Part shown: in pieces, positions 45,574 to 52,843 of the stretch | Layout of the letters: each line of letters starts with the position of its first letter | Numbering within the stretch: the stretch's first letter is position 1 | Assembly (NCBI GenBank): GCA_965223255.1 | Contig: CBDCWA010000003.1 | Coordinates: 992,001 to 1,056,000, forward strand | DNA from: CBDCWA01 sp965223255 | GTDB taxonomy: Bacteria; Pseudomonadota; Alphaproteobacteria; Rhizobiales; Hyphomicrobiaceae | DNA length: 64,000 nucleotides | Direction: 5' to 3' | Program-made: the position numbers and the translations under genes | Notes under the pieces: model-generated | What the model saw: only the letters and a program-made list of their open reading frames with translations | Databases searched by the model: none | Told to the model about the DNA's origin: nothing

Positions 45574-45927
45574 ATGACACCCGACAGCGAAATCCAGGAC
45601 TGGATCGCCAAAACCGTTGCAACCCACGACGTCGTGCTTTTCATGAAAGGCAATAAGAGCATGGCCCAGTGTGGATTCTCGCAGCAGGTAGACTTGATCC
45701 TGCAGCATCTCGACATCGACTATCACGATATCAATGTGCTCGAAAACTTGGGTGTGCGCGAAGGGATCAAAGAATATTCCCAATGGCCGACCGTCCCCCA
45801 GCTTTACATCAAGGGCGAATTCGTCGGCGGCTGCGACATCGTCCGCGAAATGTTCCAAGACGGTGAACTTCATCAAATATTGGATGAAAAAGGTGTCTCG
45901 TATAATAAAAACGCTGCCCTGGCTTGA
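45574..45927 (+). CDS. grxD: Monothiol glutaredoxin (Grx4 type)
   Basis: 117 residues. The active motif CGFSQQ follows FMKGNKSMAQ, the cluster-binding signature of CGFS glutaredoxins. The cis-Pro WPTVPQLYIKGEFVGGCDI is present. It carries a glutathione-ligated [2Fe-2S] cluster and cooperates with BolA, encoded 96 bases upstream. A GAAAGGAC site precedes the start. Confidence 0.94.
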   Translation: MTPDSEIQDWIAKTVATHDVVLFMKGNKSMAQCGFSQQVDLILQHLDIDYHDINVLENLGVREGIKEYSQWPTVPQLYIKGEFVGGCDIVREMFQDGELHQILDEKGVSYNKNAALA

Positions 45928-46025
45928 TTGTGATTGTATTTGGTGTCGTTTAGCTCCACGCCAACAGACCGGCAGCGGACTTACCAAATTGACCGAGTCG
46001 AAGTGACGTTTGTCTTGGAGCCAGA

Positions 46026-47135
46026 ATGGTACGGCCACAAGTTCCAGGCAGACCCCAGCTAACCACTGAACCGGGCCGTGGTGTAAGGCTTGGCGGCCGT
46101 CGCTTCTTGCTGGCACTGGCCCTGATCAGCGCCAGTGTGTGCTTGGCGCTCGGCGTGTCGATGCCGATCATCAAGCTCACCAAGTTTGTATTTTGGACCA
46201 CAGAACATTCACTGATCTCTGCCGTAAATGTCCTGATTAGGGACGGGCAGATTTTTTTGGGTCTGCTGGTGCTGGTGTTTTCGATTGTCCTGCCGATTCT
46301 CAAGCTGCTCTATCTGCTCTTGTTGTCCACCCTATCCCTCAACGAGATCAAGCGGCAAAGCCGCCGATTGCGGGCTCTCGAATGGCTCGGCAAGTGGTCT
46401 ATGCACGACGTATTGGTACTCGCGCTAACAATCTTCTTTATCAAGAGCCAGGGCGTCTACGATGCAGCCAGTTTGAGCGGCGTGTATTTCTTCACGTCGG
46501 CCGTCATACTGATGATTGTTGCGTATGCCTGGTTGCGTAAAACGACGGCTCAACCCAGGCACACGCGCCCCCGCGAATGGGTCACCATCCCCGACGAAAC
46601 CACCGTGCACGGCCAGCGCATCAAGCCGGACCAGCTATCAGGCGTGCCAAGCAAGCGCTTGCGACGCAGACCCATACTCAGAAATTTCATTCTGAGTTTT
46701 TTCATAATCTTGGCAACAGTATTCTTTGTACTCGGAACCATACTACCCGTGATAAAATTCACTACTGTTTACGTATGGTCACGTGAGCACTCCATCGCCA
46801 CCATCATCTACGCGCTCTATCAGAACAGCGAATACTTTTTGTGTTTCGTGTTGTTCGTGTTTTCCGTCTTGTTCCCGTTTCTCAAGTTGTTCTACTTGAT
46901 GACCCTCGTCGCCTCACCCGACATCCCGCAAGAATTCCGCGCCCGATCCGTATCGACAATGGAGTGGTTGGGACGATATTCCATGACCGATGTAATGGTC
47001 TTGGCCCTGATGATTTTTTACATCAATTCCAGCGGCTACTCGGAGGCGTCTGTGCAACCAGGCGTTTACTATTTTGCAGCGTCCGCCCTGATGACGATGT
47101 TCGCCTACGGCTGGGCTAATGCCCCTGACAATTGA
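46026..47135 (+). CDS. Paraquat-inducible protein A-like membrane protein, tandem modules
   Basis: 369 residues containing two similar four-helix modules. Module 1 has LVFSIVLPILKLLYL and ALEWLGKWSMHDVLVLAL; module 2 has FVFSVLFPFLKLFYL and TMEWLGRYSMTDVMVLAL, so they are internal duplicates. This arrangement matches PqiA, an inner-membrane partner of MCE-type lipid transport proteins (PqiB). The zinc-ribbon Cys residues of Escherichia coli PqiA are not present. No pqiB-like gene follows; instead a RiPP locus begins 370 bases later. Confidence 0.82.
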   Translation: MVRPQVPGRPQLTTEPGRGVRLGGRRFLLALALISASVCLALGVSMPIIKLTKFVFWTTEHSLISAVNVLIRDGQIFLGLLVLVFSIVLPILKLLYLLLLSTLSLNEIKRQSRRLRALEWLGKWSMHDVLVLALTIFFIKSQGVYDAASLSGVYFFTSAVILMIVAYAWLRKTTAQPRHTRPREWVTIPDETTVHGQRIKPDQLSGVPSKRLRRRPILRNFILSFFIILATVFFVLGTILPVIKFTTVYVWSREHSIATIIYALYQNSEYFLCFVLFVFSVLFPFLKLFYLMTLVASPDIPQEFRARSVSTMEWLGRYSMTDVMVLALMIFYINSSGYSEASVQPGVYYFAASALMTMFAYGWANAPDN

Positions 47136-47508
47136 ATGTGCACTGCAACATGGTCAGGTATCCCGGCCTCGCACTGACGCCAATCTATCTTCGTCCAATG
47201 CAGAACGCTTTACCCAAAACATTAAAAACCCAAAAAAATTTTCCCCGCCAACCAAGTTTTCGGTTGGCGCTTCCATCAAGGCCGTGTAACTTAGGAATCC
47301 TAGCTGCATTATCGTTGATGGGCCCAAGACCTACGGTCTCCGTTGTCAGAACCAGCGAAGGCATTTGATAGGCTTGCAACGGAATTAGGACCCGACCAGC
47401 GTTAGTGCAGTGCTTTGACCATTTGATCTTTTTGTTTGCCGGGACGAACAGGCCAAGGGTCTCGTCTGTAACCTTCGACTTCTGCATCATGGTTTTAGGA
47501 GGCGACAA
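47136..47508. other. Intergenic region upstream of the RiPP precursor
   Basis: About 370 bases with no credible gene. It should contain the promoter of the RiPP locus, but no strong -35/-10 pair stands out. A hairpin lies at 47246-47269. The final bases carry a very strong ribosome-binding site (TTAGGAGGCGACAA) for the precursor. Confidence 0.5.
47232..47269 (-). terminator. Candidate leftward terminator hairpin without an assigned gene
   Basis: CGCCAACC (47246-47253) pairs with GGTTGGCG (47262-47269). On the minus strand the hairpin is followed by GGGAAAATTTTTTT, resembling an intrinsic terminator. No minus-strand gene is called nearby, so it may end an antisense or small RNA, or be accidental. 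Confidence 0.35.
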
Positions 47509-48099
47509 ATGAGTGATGAGCATGAGGGCCAAAAGCCCGAACATGAGGGCCAACAGCCCGAACTTGATCAACTCCAAGAAGATTTGAACAAGGGACGGGT
47601 CTCGCGCAGACAATTCCTTGATAAGATTGCAGTACTCGGGCTTGGTTTTGGCGCAGCCGCAAGCCTGGCCGGTAGTGCTGAGGCAAGCCTCGGCCCAGAC
47701 AAGGAAGTAATGATCGGATCAAGTGATCCGGACATTGACGCGATTTCTGACGAAGCTCGCGAAGAAGCATTTGTAGACGGTGACGATGACGATTTCGATC
47801 AGGTCGCCCAGTACGGGCGCTATCGTCGCTCCTATCGTCGCTATCGTCGTGGCTATCGTCGAGTCTATCGTCGCGGCTACCGCAGATATCGCCGGGGCTA
47901 CCGTCGCTATCGTAGGATCTACCGGCGCTATCGCAGGTATGGTCGGTATCGCAGGATCTACCGTCGCTATCGTAGATATGGTCGGTATCGTCGGATTTAT
48001 CGGCGCTATCGTAGGTATGGTCGGTACCGCAGGATCTACCGTCGCTATCGCCGGTATGGTCGGTATCGCAGAGTCTATCGTAGGTACCGCCGTTTCTGA
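47509..48099 (+). CDS. Candidate RiPP precursor with Tat signal and YRR-repeat core
   Basis: 196 residues. Residues 1-31 form a polar leader with a duplicated EHEGQxPE. SRRQFL (32-37), followed by a hydrophobic stretch and the AEA site (57-59), is a twin-arginine export signal. Residues 60-101 are an acidic spacer (runs such as DGDDDDFD). Residues 102-196 are almost only Tyr and Arg: 23 YRR and 5 YGR units, separated by single S, G, V or I, with F last. That gives 28 Tyr and 51 Arg. The ribosome-binding site is excellent. A radical SAM/SPASM enzyme follows, so this is most likely its substrate, with repeated units cross-linked. A structural basic protein is the alternative. Confidence 0.85.
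   Translation: MSDEHEGQKPEHEGQQPELDQLQEDLNKGRVSRRQFLDKIAVLGLGFGAAASLAGSAEASLGPDKEVMIGSSDPDIDAISDEAREEAFVDGDDDDFDQVAQYGRYRRSYRRYRRGYRRVYRRGYRRYRRGYRRYRRIYRRYRRYGRYRRIYRRYRRYGRYRRIYRRYRRYGRYRRIYRRYRRYGRYRRVYRRYRRF
47908..48096 (+). repeat. 39-bp tandem coding repeat (13-residue unit)
   Basis: Four full copies of a 39-base unit (47908-48063) encode YRRIYRRYRRYGR, followed by a shortened fifth copy (48064-48096) encoding YRRVYRRYRRF. Copies differ mainly at synonymous sites (TAT/TAC, and CGT, CGC, CGG, AGA, AGG for Arg), so the peptide pattern rather than the DNA appears conserved. Upstream, looser 9-12 base units encode YRR, YRRS, YRRG and YRRV. Confidence 0.95.
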
Positions 48100-48129
48100 T
48101 TGGCGAGTAGCATTTGACACAATGAGTGT

Positions 48130-48156
48130 TACCACACCCAAATCTTGGGTGTGGTA
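48130..48156. promoter_or_regulatory. Perfect 12-bp hairpin between precursor and radical SAM gene
   Basis: TACCACACCCAA (48130-48141) and TTGGGTGTGGTA (48145-48156) pair fully around ATC. No T-run follows on either strand (plus strand continues GCATTATG), so it is not a classical terminator. Thirty bases after the precursor stop, it could protect the upstream mRNA 3' end or attenuate read-through, giving more precursor than enzyme. The rest of 48100-48479 holds no convincing gene. Confidence 0.65.
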
Positions 48157-48479
48157 GCATTATGTCATTTGCTTGTGGTTGTTCACGCACCGGTGGTCTG
48201 CCATGCGCGTTGGAGATCCGCTACCGCATCATCTCCGCTCAGACGATAGGACGGGCCACGCGCCTTCGGCACAACTATGTTCACATTCTTGAAGCCAGGC
48301 TTATAAAACCCACAATCATTTCGCAGTGTGGATATGTGTTATCCCTTGCGCAGACGACAATCCGCTGCAGATAACCGCGATCATGGGCTGCCCCGTCGAC
48401 CTCGCGATGCGAGTGGATAGCAATCGCAACACCAACTGCCGGTCACACAAACGAGGGCGTAAAAGGGCGCGTTCAAACA

Positions 48480-49751
48480 ATGTCCGAAGCAATCGCATCA
48501 CACGACCGAGAACTAATACCCAAGCCACTCGGGGAAGATCCGGTATTCAATTTTGTCATCGTCAAGCTCGCATCGCGGTGCAATATCGCCTGTACGTATT
48601 GCTATTGGTTCCGCGATAGCGAAGTCTACGCCAAACCGGCAACTTTGACCGTTGAGGCCGAAGATGCCTTTTGCAAACGGTTAACCGAACACATTGAGGC
48701 GCATAATCTCCCGGAATTTGTCATTATCTATCATGGCGGCGAGCCCCTGCTCTTTCCGAAGTATCGCTTCATCGCTTTTCAGAAAAAGCTACAAGAAATC
48801 ACCGAAAAGACGGGCTGCGTCATCGATTGCGGTGTTGCGACAAACGCAATCCTGGTCGACGAAGAGTGGGCCGAGATCCTCAAGACCTACAACATCAATG
48901 TCAGCGTCAGCATTGATGGCCCGCCAGAAATTCACGACAAGACACGAATTGACTTTAAAGGCAAAGGTACACACGCCCAGACACTCAAAGGCATAGCCAA
49001 TCTTCGCGCAGTCGGTATCGATCCAGGCATTATCTCCGTGTGCAATCCAGCAACGGATCCAGAGGTTCTTGTCGACTACATCGTCAACGATCTGGGCATA
49101 ACAGGCTTTGACATCCTGCCGCCGGATGCCACGCACGCCGACAACCCACCGCCCATCGATGCATACTTCACAAAGTTGTTTGACGTCTGGCATGAAAAAT
49201 ACGCCAAAAAGGGCGTCCGCATCAGCACGCTCGACGCCATGATTTCCGGCACCATGGCCGGGATGGCGTGCTCGGATACCATTGGACTTGGGCCAATTGA
49301 AACGATCACCCTCATGACCGATGGCACACTGGAACCATTGGATGTCTTGCGGATTACAGGCGACGGCAGCACCAAGACCGACACGAGCGTCAAGACCCAC
49401 ACCCTTCAGGACGTTACGAAGGATGCGCGTTGGCGCACAGCCTATGAGGCAAGCCTCGAACTGTGTGACACCTGCAAGAAGTGTGAATATATGGATGCCT
49501 GCGGCGCCGGCCATTTGGCGCAGCGGTGGTCACCGGACAATGGCTACGACAATGTTAGTGTGTACTGCGAAAGCTGGAAGAAAATTTTTGATCATATATG
49601 GCGCAAACTCTCGCCAACTATGATATTGAAGGTTGCAGACTATTCAGATCCTATGGACGACATGGACGAACCCTACGTACCCGACGCGCCAACGTCCTGG
49701 ATGATTGAACGAAACAGAAGACTAAGGAGAAAGAAGCTTTCGGCCGATTGA
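48480..49751 (+). CDS. Radical SAM/SPASM peptide maturase, cyclophane-synthase-like
   Basis: 423 residues. The radical SAM cluster motif is CNIACTYC (Cys34, Cys38, Cys41), followed by the HGGEP motif for SAM binding. The C-terminal SPASM region has CDTCKKCEYMDAC then GAGHLAQRW and DNVSVYC, spacing that recalls the GrrM, XyeB and FxsB group, which joins an aromatic ring carbon to a beta-carbon two residues later. The predicted substrate is the YRR-repeat precursor encoded 380 bases upstream. The C-terminus contains an acidic stretch (DPMDDMDEP) that could hold the basic core. The ribosome-binding site is weak. Confidence 0.9.
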   Translation: MSEAIASHDRELIPKPLGEDPVFNFVIVKLASRCNIACTYCYWFRDSEVYAKPATLTVEAEDAFCKRLTEHIEAHNLPEFVIIYHGGEPLLFPKYRFIAFQKKLQEITEKTGCVIDCGVATNAILVDEEWAEILKTYNINVSVSIDGPPEIHDKTRIDFKGKGTHAQTLKGIANLRAVGIDPGIISVCNPATDPEVLVDYIVNDLGITGFDILPPDATHADNPPPIDAYFTKLFDVWHEKYAKKGVRISTLDAMISGTMAGMACSDTIGLGPIETITLMTDGTLEPLDVLRITGDGSTKTDTSVKTHTLQDVTKDARWRTAYEASLELCDTCKKCEYMDACGAGHLAQRWSPDNGYDNVSVYCESWKKIFDHIWRKLSPTMILKVADYSDPMDDMDEPYVPDAPTSWMIERNRRLRRKKLSAD

Positions 49752-50000
49752 GATAATAGATTCAAACAAATAGCCGAGTGGCATGCATAAGAAGACGGGC
49801 CGTTTTATGAAGCGATGCGCCGTCTCTCTGTCGATGCAAGATCATCGACCACAAGAATAAAAGAACTGAATTGGCATGCACGGTTCGCCGAGAGCTTTGA
49901 CGGCCGGGACACAATTGTCCTGGAACGGTCGGGTTGTATTTTTCCCACTAAGCACAAGTGCGCCGCGCGTTGCCGCCTTACGGATTAATGGAGCATGACA

Positions 50001-51107
50001 ATGCAAGACTCCTCTGACGTCCGCGTCGCCATTGTGCAGGCTAAGCCTGTATTTTTGGATCACGATGCAAGCCTCGAAAAAGCTGTCAACCTAATTGGTC
50101 AGGCCAGCAAGGAAGGGGCACTATTAATCGCCTTTGGTGAAGCCTGGCTGCCAGGCTATCCCATCCACACTTTGGGTGCTGCCGACCACGACAAATGGTG
50201 GGACTTGGCCGTCGCCTACCTCGACAACTCCGTCGAGATCCCAGGCCCCGCCACCGAAGCCCTCTGCTCGGCCGCCCGCGAAGCGACGGTCGACATTGTC
50301 ATCGGCGTCTCGGAACGCAGCAGCGAGACCCAGGGCACGTTGTATTCAACAATGTTGTACATCGACGCCAACGGCGAGATCATTGCCAAACACCGCAAGA
50401 TGAGGCCATCGCCTCGCGAGCGCATGGTTTGGGCAGACGGTGATGGTGGCGACCTCACCGTTCAAATACGCGACTACGGCATGACCAGTACCTTGGCAAG
50501 TGTCGAGCATCAGATGGTAACACCGACATATGTTCTAGCGGAACAAGGTACTCAGTTCCATATCGCAGCCTGGCCCGGCGGCGATATAGACAGCAAGCAA
50601 CCGAACTCCGCGATGTGGCCGCGCCAACATGCCCTCTCGCGTGCGTTCGCGTTGCAAACCGGTGCTTTCGTCCTCTGTAGCGGATCGGTGCTGACCAAGG
50701 CAGATGTGCCGGAACAATACCAGTCTTTTGTCCAGCATGAACTGACGGGTGCCAGCGCGGTAATCGATCCCTTGGGCGAAATTATCGCCGGTCCTGCCGA
50801 AGGCGAGACGATACTCTACGCCGACTGCAAGCTCGATGCGCTCAAGATGGGAAAGATTGGCTTTGACTGCACCGGTCATTCCGGTCGTTCGGATTTGTTA
50901 CAGGTCACGAACACGGCCAACATGATGGATGGCATGGATGGTTATCAGGACCCGGAAGAGGATTCTGACGACGATCATGACGATCAGCCGGACGATGATC
51001 CGATGATGGACGACGACGGCCAGTCCACGAGCGATCAGGATACACCGCAACCTGGTCCGGAAACCTCCTCGGAGCAACCTCAGCCCAAAACCGGCAATCC
51101 TCAATAG
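50001..51107 (+). CDS. Nitrilase-fold protein lacking the catalytic Cys, with acidic tail
   Basis: 368 residues from ATG 50001 (GGAG seven bases before; an ATG at 49995 is too close to it). The carbon-nitrogen hydrolase fold is clear: AFGEAWLPG with Glu47, KHRKMRPSPRER with Lys133, FHIAAWPGG and TGHSGRSDLL. Where nitrilases have Cys-Trp-Glu-His this protein has Ser-Val-Glu-His (Ser167, codon AGT). It may be a non-hydrolytic binder or a Ser-dependent variant. Residues 308-368 form a disordered-looking acidic tail (DSDDDHDDQPDDDPMMDDD). It is the third gene of the RiPP locus, 249 bases after the maturase. Confidence 0.87.
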   Translation: MQDSSDVRVAIVQAKPVFLDHDASLEKAVNLIGQASKEGALLIAFGEAWLPGYPIHTLGAADHDKWWDLAVAYLDNSVEIPGPATEALCSAAREATVDIVIGVSERSSETQGTLYSTMLYIDANGEIIAKHRKMRPSPRERMVWADGDGGDLTVQIRDYGMTSTLASVEHQMVTPTYVLAEQGTQFHIAAWPGGDIDSKQPNSAMWPRQHALSRAFALQTGAFVLCSGSVLTKADVPEQYQSFVQHELTGASAVIDPLGEIIAGPAEGETILYADCKLDALKMGKIGFDCTGHSGRSDLLQVTNTANMMDGMDGYQDPEEDSDDDHDDQPDDDPMMDDDGQSTSDQDTPQPGPETSSEQPQPKTGNPQ

Positions 51108-51115
51108 TCCACAAT

Positions 51116-51145
51116 AAAAAGTGCGGCCCACATAGTGGGCCGCAC
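51116..51145 (-). terminator. Terminator of rpsD, possibly bidirectional
   Basis: GTGCGGCCCAC (51121-51131) pairs perfectly with GTGGGCCGCAC (51135-51145) around ATA. On the minus strand TTTTT follows, so it ends the leftward rpsD transcript. On the plus strand the same hairpin lies 14 bases after the nitrilase-fold gene but lacks a T-run. Confidence 0.85.
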
Positions 51146-51217
51146 CTAAATTCTCTGCCGTCCAACGACGTTGCGGCATGCCTTAGCACACCAACCAGGG
51201 ATGGCTATGACCGCGCT

Positions 51218-51835
51218 TTAGCGCGAATAGAATTCCACCACCAGATTCGGCTCCATGATGACCTGAAACGGCACCTCAGCCAGCTGTGGGATACGAACGA
51301 ACGTGGCCGTCAGCTTGTTGTGATCGACATCGAGGTAATCGGGCACATCACGCTCTGCACTCTTCACCGCCTCGAGAACGAGGCCAAGTTGTCTTGACTT
51401 ATCCTTAACCTCGATGACATCACCGACACGGCAACGATAACTCGGGATATCAACCTTCTTGCCATTCACCAGAATATGGCCGTGGCTGACAAACTGGCGC
51501 GCCGCAAAAACGGTGGGCACGAATTTAGCGCGATAAACGACGGCATCGAGCCGGCGTTCCAATAGGCCGATGATCAGCTCCGACGTCGAGCCCTTCAGAC
51601 GCGCAGCTTCCTCATAGATCCGCCGGAACTGGCGTTCAGTGATATTACCGTAATAGCCCTTGAGCTTTTGCTTTGCGCGCAGCTGTTCGCCGAAGTCGGA
51701 AAGTTTTCCGCCGCGTCGCTCACCGTGCTGTCCTGGCCGGCTCTGTCGTTTATTGATAGGGCTCTTTGGCCGCCCCCAGATATTCTCGCCCAAACGGCGA
51801 TCGATTTTGTGCTTGGCGCTGATGCGCTTACTCAT
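51218..51835 (-). CDS. rpsD: 30S ribosomal protein S4
   Basis: 205 residues. Primary 16S rRNA-binding protein. The N-terminal region lacks the zinc Cys motif; the S4 RNA-binding domain reads RRLDAVVYRAKFVPTVFAAR, then QFVSHGHILVNGKKVDIPSY. It ends LVVEFYSR, the canonical C-terminus. It stands alone, as in many alphaproteobacteria where rpsD is outside the ribosomal operons, and has its own terminator. Confidence 0.97.
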   Translation of the reverse strand: MSKRISAKHKIDRRLGENIWGRPKSPINKRQSRPGQHGERRGGKLSDFGEQLRAKQKLKGYYGNITERQFRRIYEEAARLKGSTSELIIGLLERRLDAVVYRAKFVPTVFAARQFVSHGHILVNGKKVDIPSYRCRVGDVIEVKDKSRQLGLVLEAVKSAERDVPDYLDVDHNKLTATFVRIPQLAEVPFQVIMEPNLVVEFYSR

Positions 51836-52045
51836 TCTCTGGCACTCCGTTCAACGTTCAAAGACCGGATCTTTCGACCAGGCCTCATTGGGAGCGCCCC
51901 CTCCTACTGCCCGCCGCCAAGCGAGCCGACAGGGCTCTGGTGCAACCGCTACGCAAACATTTAGACCCGCCCGTCAGCGACCGGTCCATCACTTGCAAAG
52001 CATATGAAATGCACACAGACAAATGCCCGCGGGTGCGCAAATACA

Positions 52046-52066
52046 AACGGGCCCAACGGGCCCGTT
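52046..52066 (-). terminator. Hairpin downstream of exported unknown gene
   Basis: AACGGGCCC (52046-52054) and GGGCCCGTT (52058-52066) pair around AAC. On the minus strand it is followed by TGTATTTG, a weak T-rich tail. It probably ends the transcript of the gene at 52118-52726. Confidence 0.55.
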
Positions 52067-52117
52067 CAACCGAACTCCTACTGCCCATTGGCAGCATAGT
52101 CAATATCAAGGTCAAAA

Positions 52118-52726
52118 TTACTTTCCAACCGGGTGCTTCGGCGCTTTGCGGCGCGGCAACCCGCGGAACTTCACGGGCGGACCTCCTTTTACATAGTCAA
52201 GAATACGCTGCTTGACCTTCGCCGCCTCCTCCGGTGTGCAGGTCTTGCGCTGCTTTTTGCTTGTTTTGGTTCGCGTAATCGCCTTTTTGCCTTCGCCCTT
52301 TTCCTCCAACCCGACCTTACCGGTCAACAACATCACAGTAATGAGATGCAGCTGGTTAATGTACACCATTTGCTGCGGCGACCACTTTTTCTTGTTGTGC
52401 TCTCGCTTCATCAGGGAGCGGTGATTGAGCACCTGCTCTTCGATCAGCAGGCACATTTGCGCATGCGCCGACAACCGGCCAACTTTGATCACTTCCTTTG
52501 CGGTATCCAGCGGAACGATCACAGCGTCGCGCTTCTTCTTGTCAATTTCGATTGTCTCTCCGCTAGGTTGCGTGAACCGATCCGGCGTAAATGCCCACGC
52601 ATAATCCATGATTTTTCTGACGGACGCATCGCTAAGGCCCTGCGCCTGAGCCGGCAGCACTAATATCGCGGTAGCGATCCAAGTCATTAGCGCCGCACCT
52701 GAAACGGCTCTCCAAACCATCGTCAT
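52118..52726 (-). CDS. Hypothetical exported protein
   Basis: 202 residues. A signal peptide (AVSGAALMTWIATAILVLPAQA) predicts export. The mature part begins QGLSDASVRKIMDYAWAFTP and contains helices with the pattern SAHAQMCLLIEEQVLNHRSLM. The C-terminal 60 residues are very Lys/Arg-rich (KTSKKQRK, RRKAPKHPVGK), which might bind nucleic acid, wall polymer or membrane. I do not recognise the family. It lies between rpsD and a tRNA methyltransferase gene on the same strand, with a hairpin on its 3' side. Confidence 0.75.
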   Translation of the reverse strand: MTMVWRAVSGAALMTWIATAILVLPAQAQGLSDASVRKIMDYAWAFTPDRFTQPSGETIEIDKKKRDAVIVPLDTAKEVIKVGRLSAHAQMCLLIEEQVLNHRSLMKREHNKKKWSPQQMVYINQLHLITVMLLTGKVGLEEKGEGKKAITRTKTSKKQRKTCTPEEAAKVKQRILDYVKGGPPVKFRGLPRRKAPKHPVGK

Positions 52727-52843
52727 ATTGTAATGCCCCTACTTCCTCTCGCGATCCAGTGTGGTCACATCACCGAACGCCCCGCCCCTCAATCGCGCCC
52801 CGAATGTCTCGCAGCCGGTGGTTCGGCTCGAAAATGGGCAACA

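Noticed and set aside
47908..48096. Regular repeats resembling a CRISPR array
   Set aside because: The units are directly adjacent, have no unique spacers, and encode an in-frame peptide with synonymous variation; no cas genes are present.
47495..48190. Long minus-strand open frame and alternative plus frames across the YRR region
   Set aside because: They are by-products of the repeat: low-complexity Asp/Ser/Thr or Ile/Val/Gly patterns, no ribosome-binding site, while the precursor frame has an excellent one plus leader and signal.
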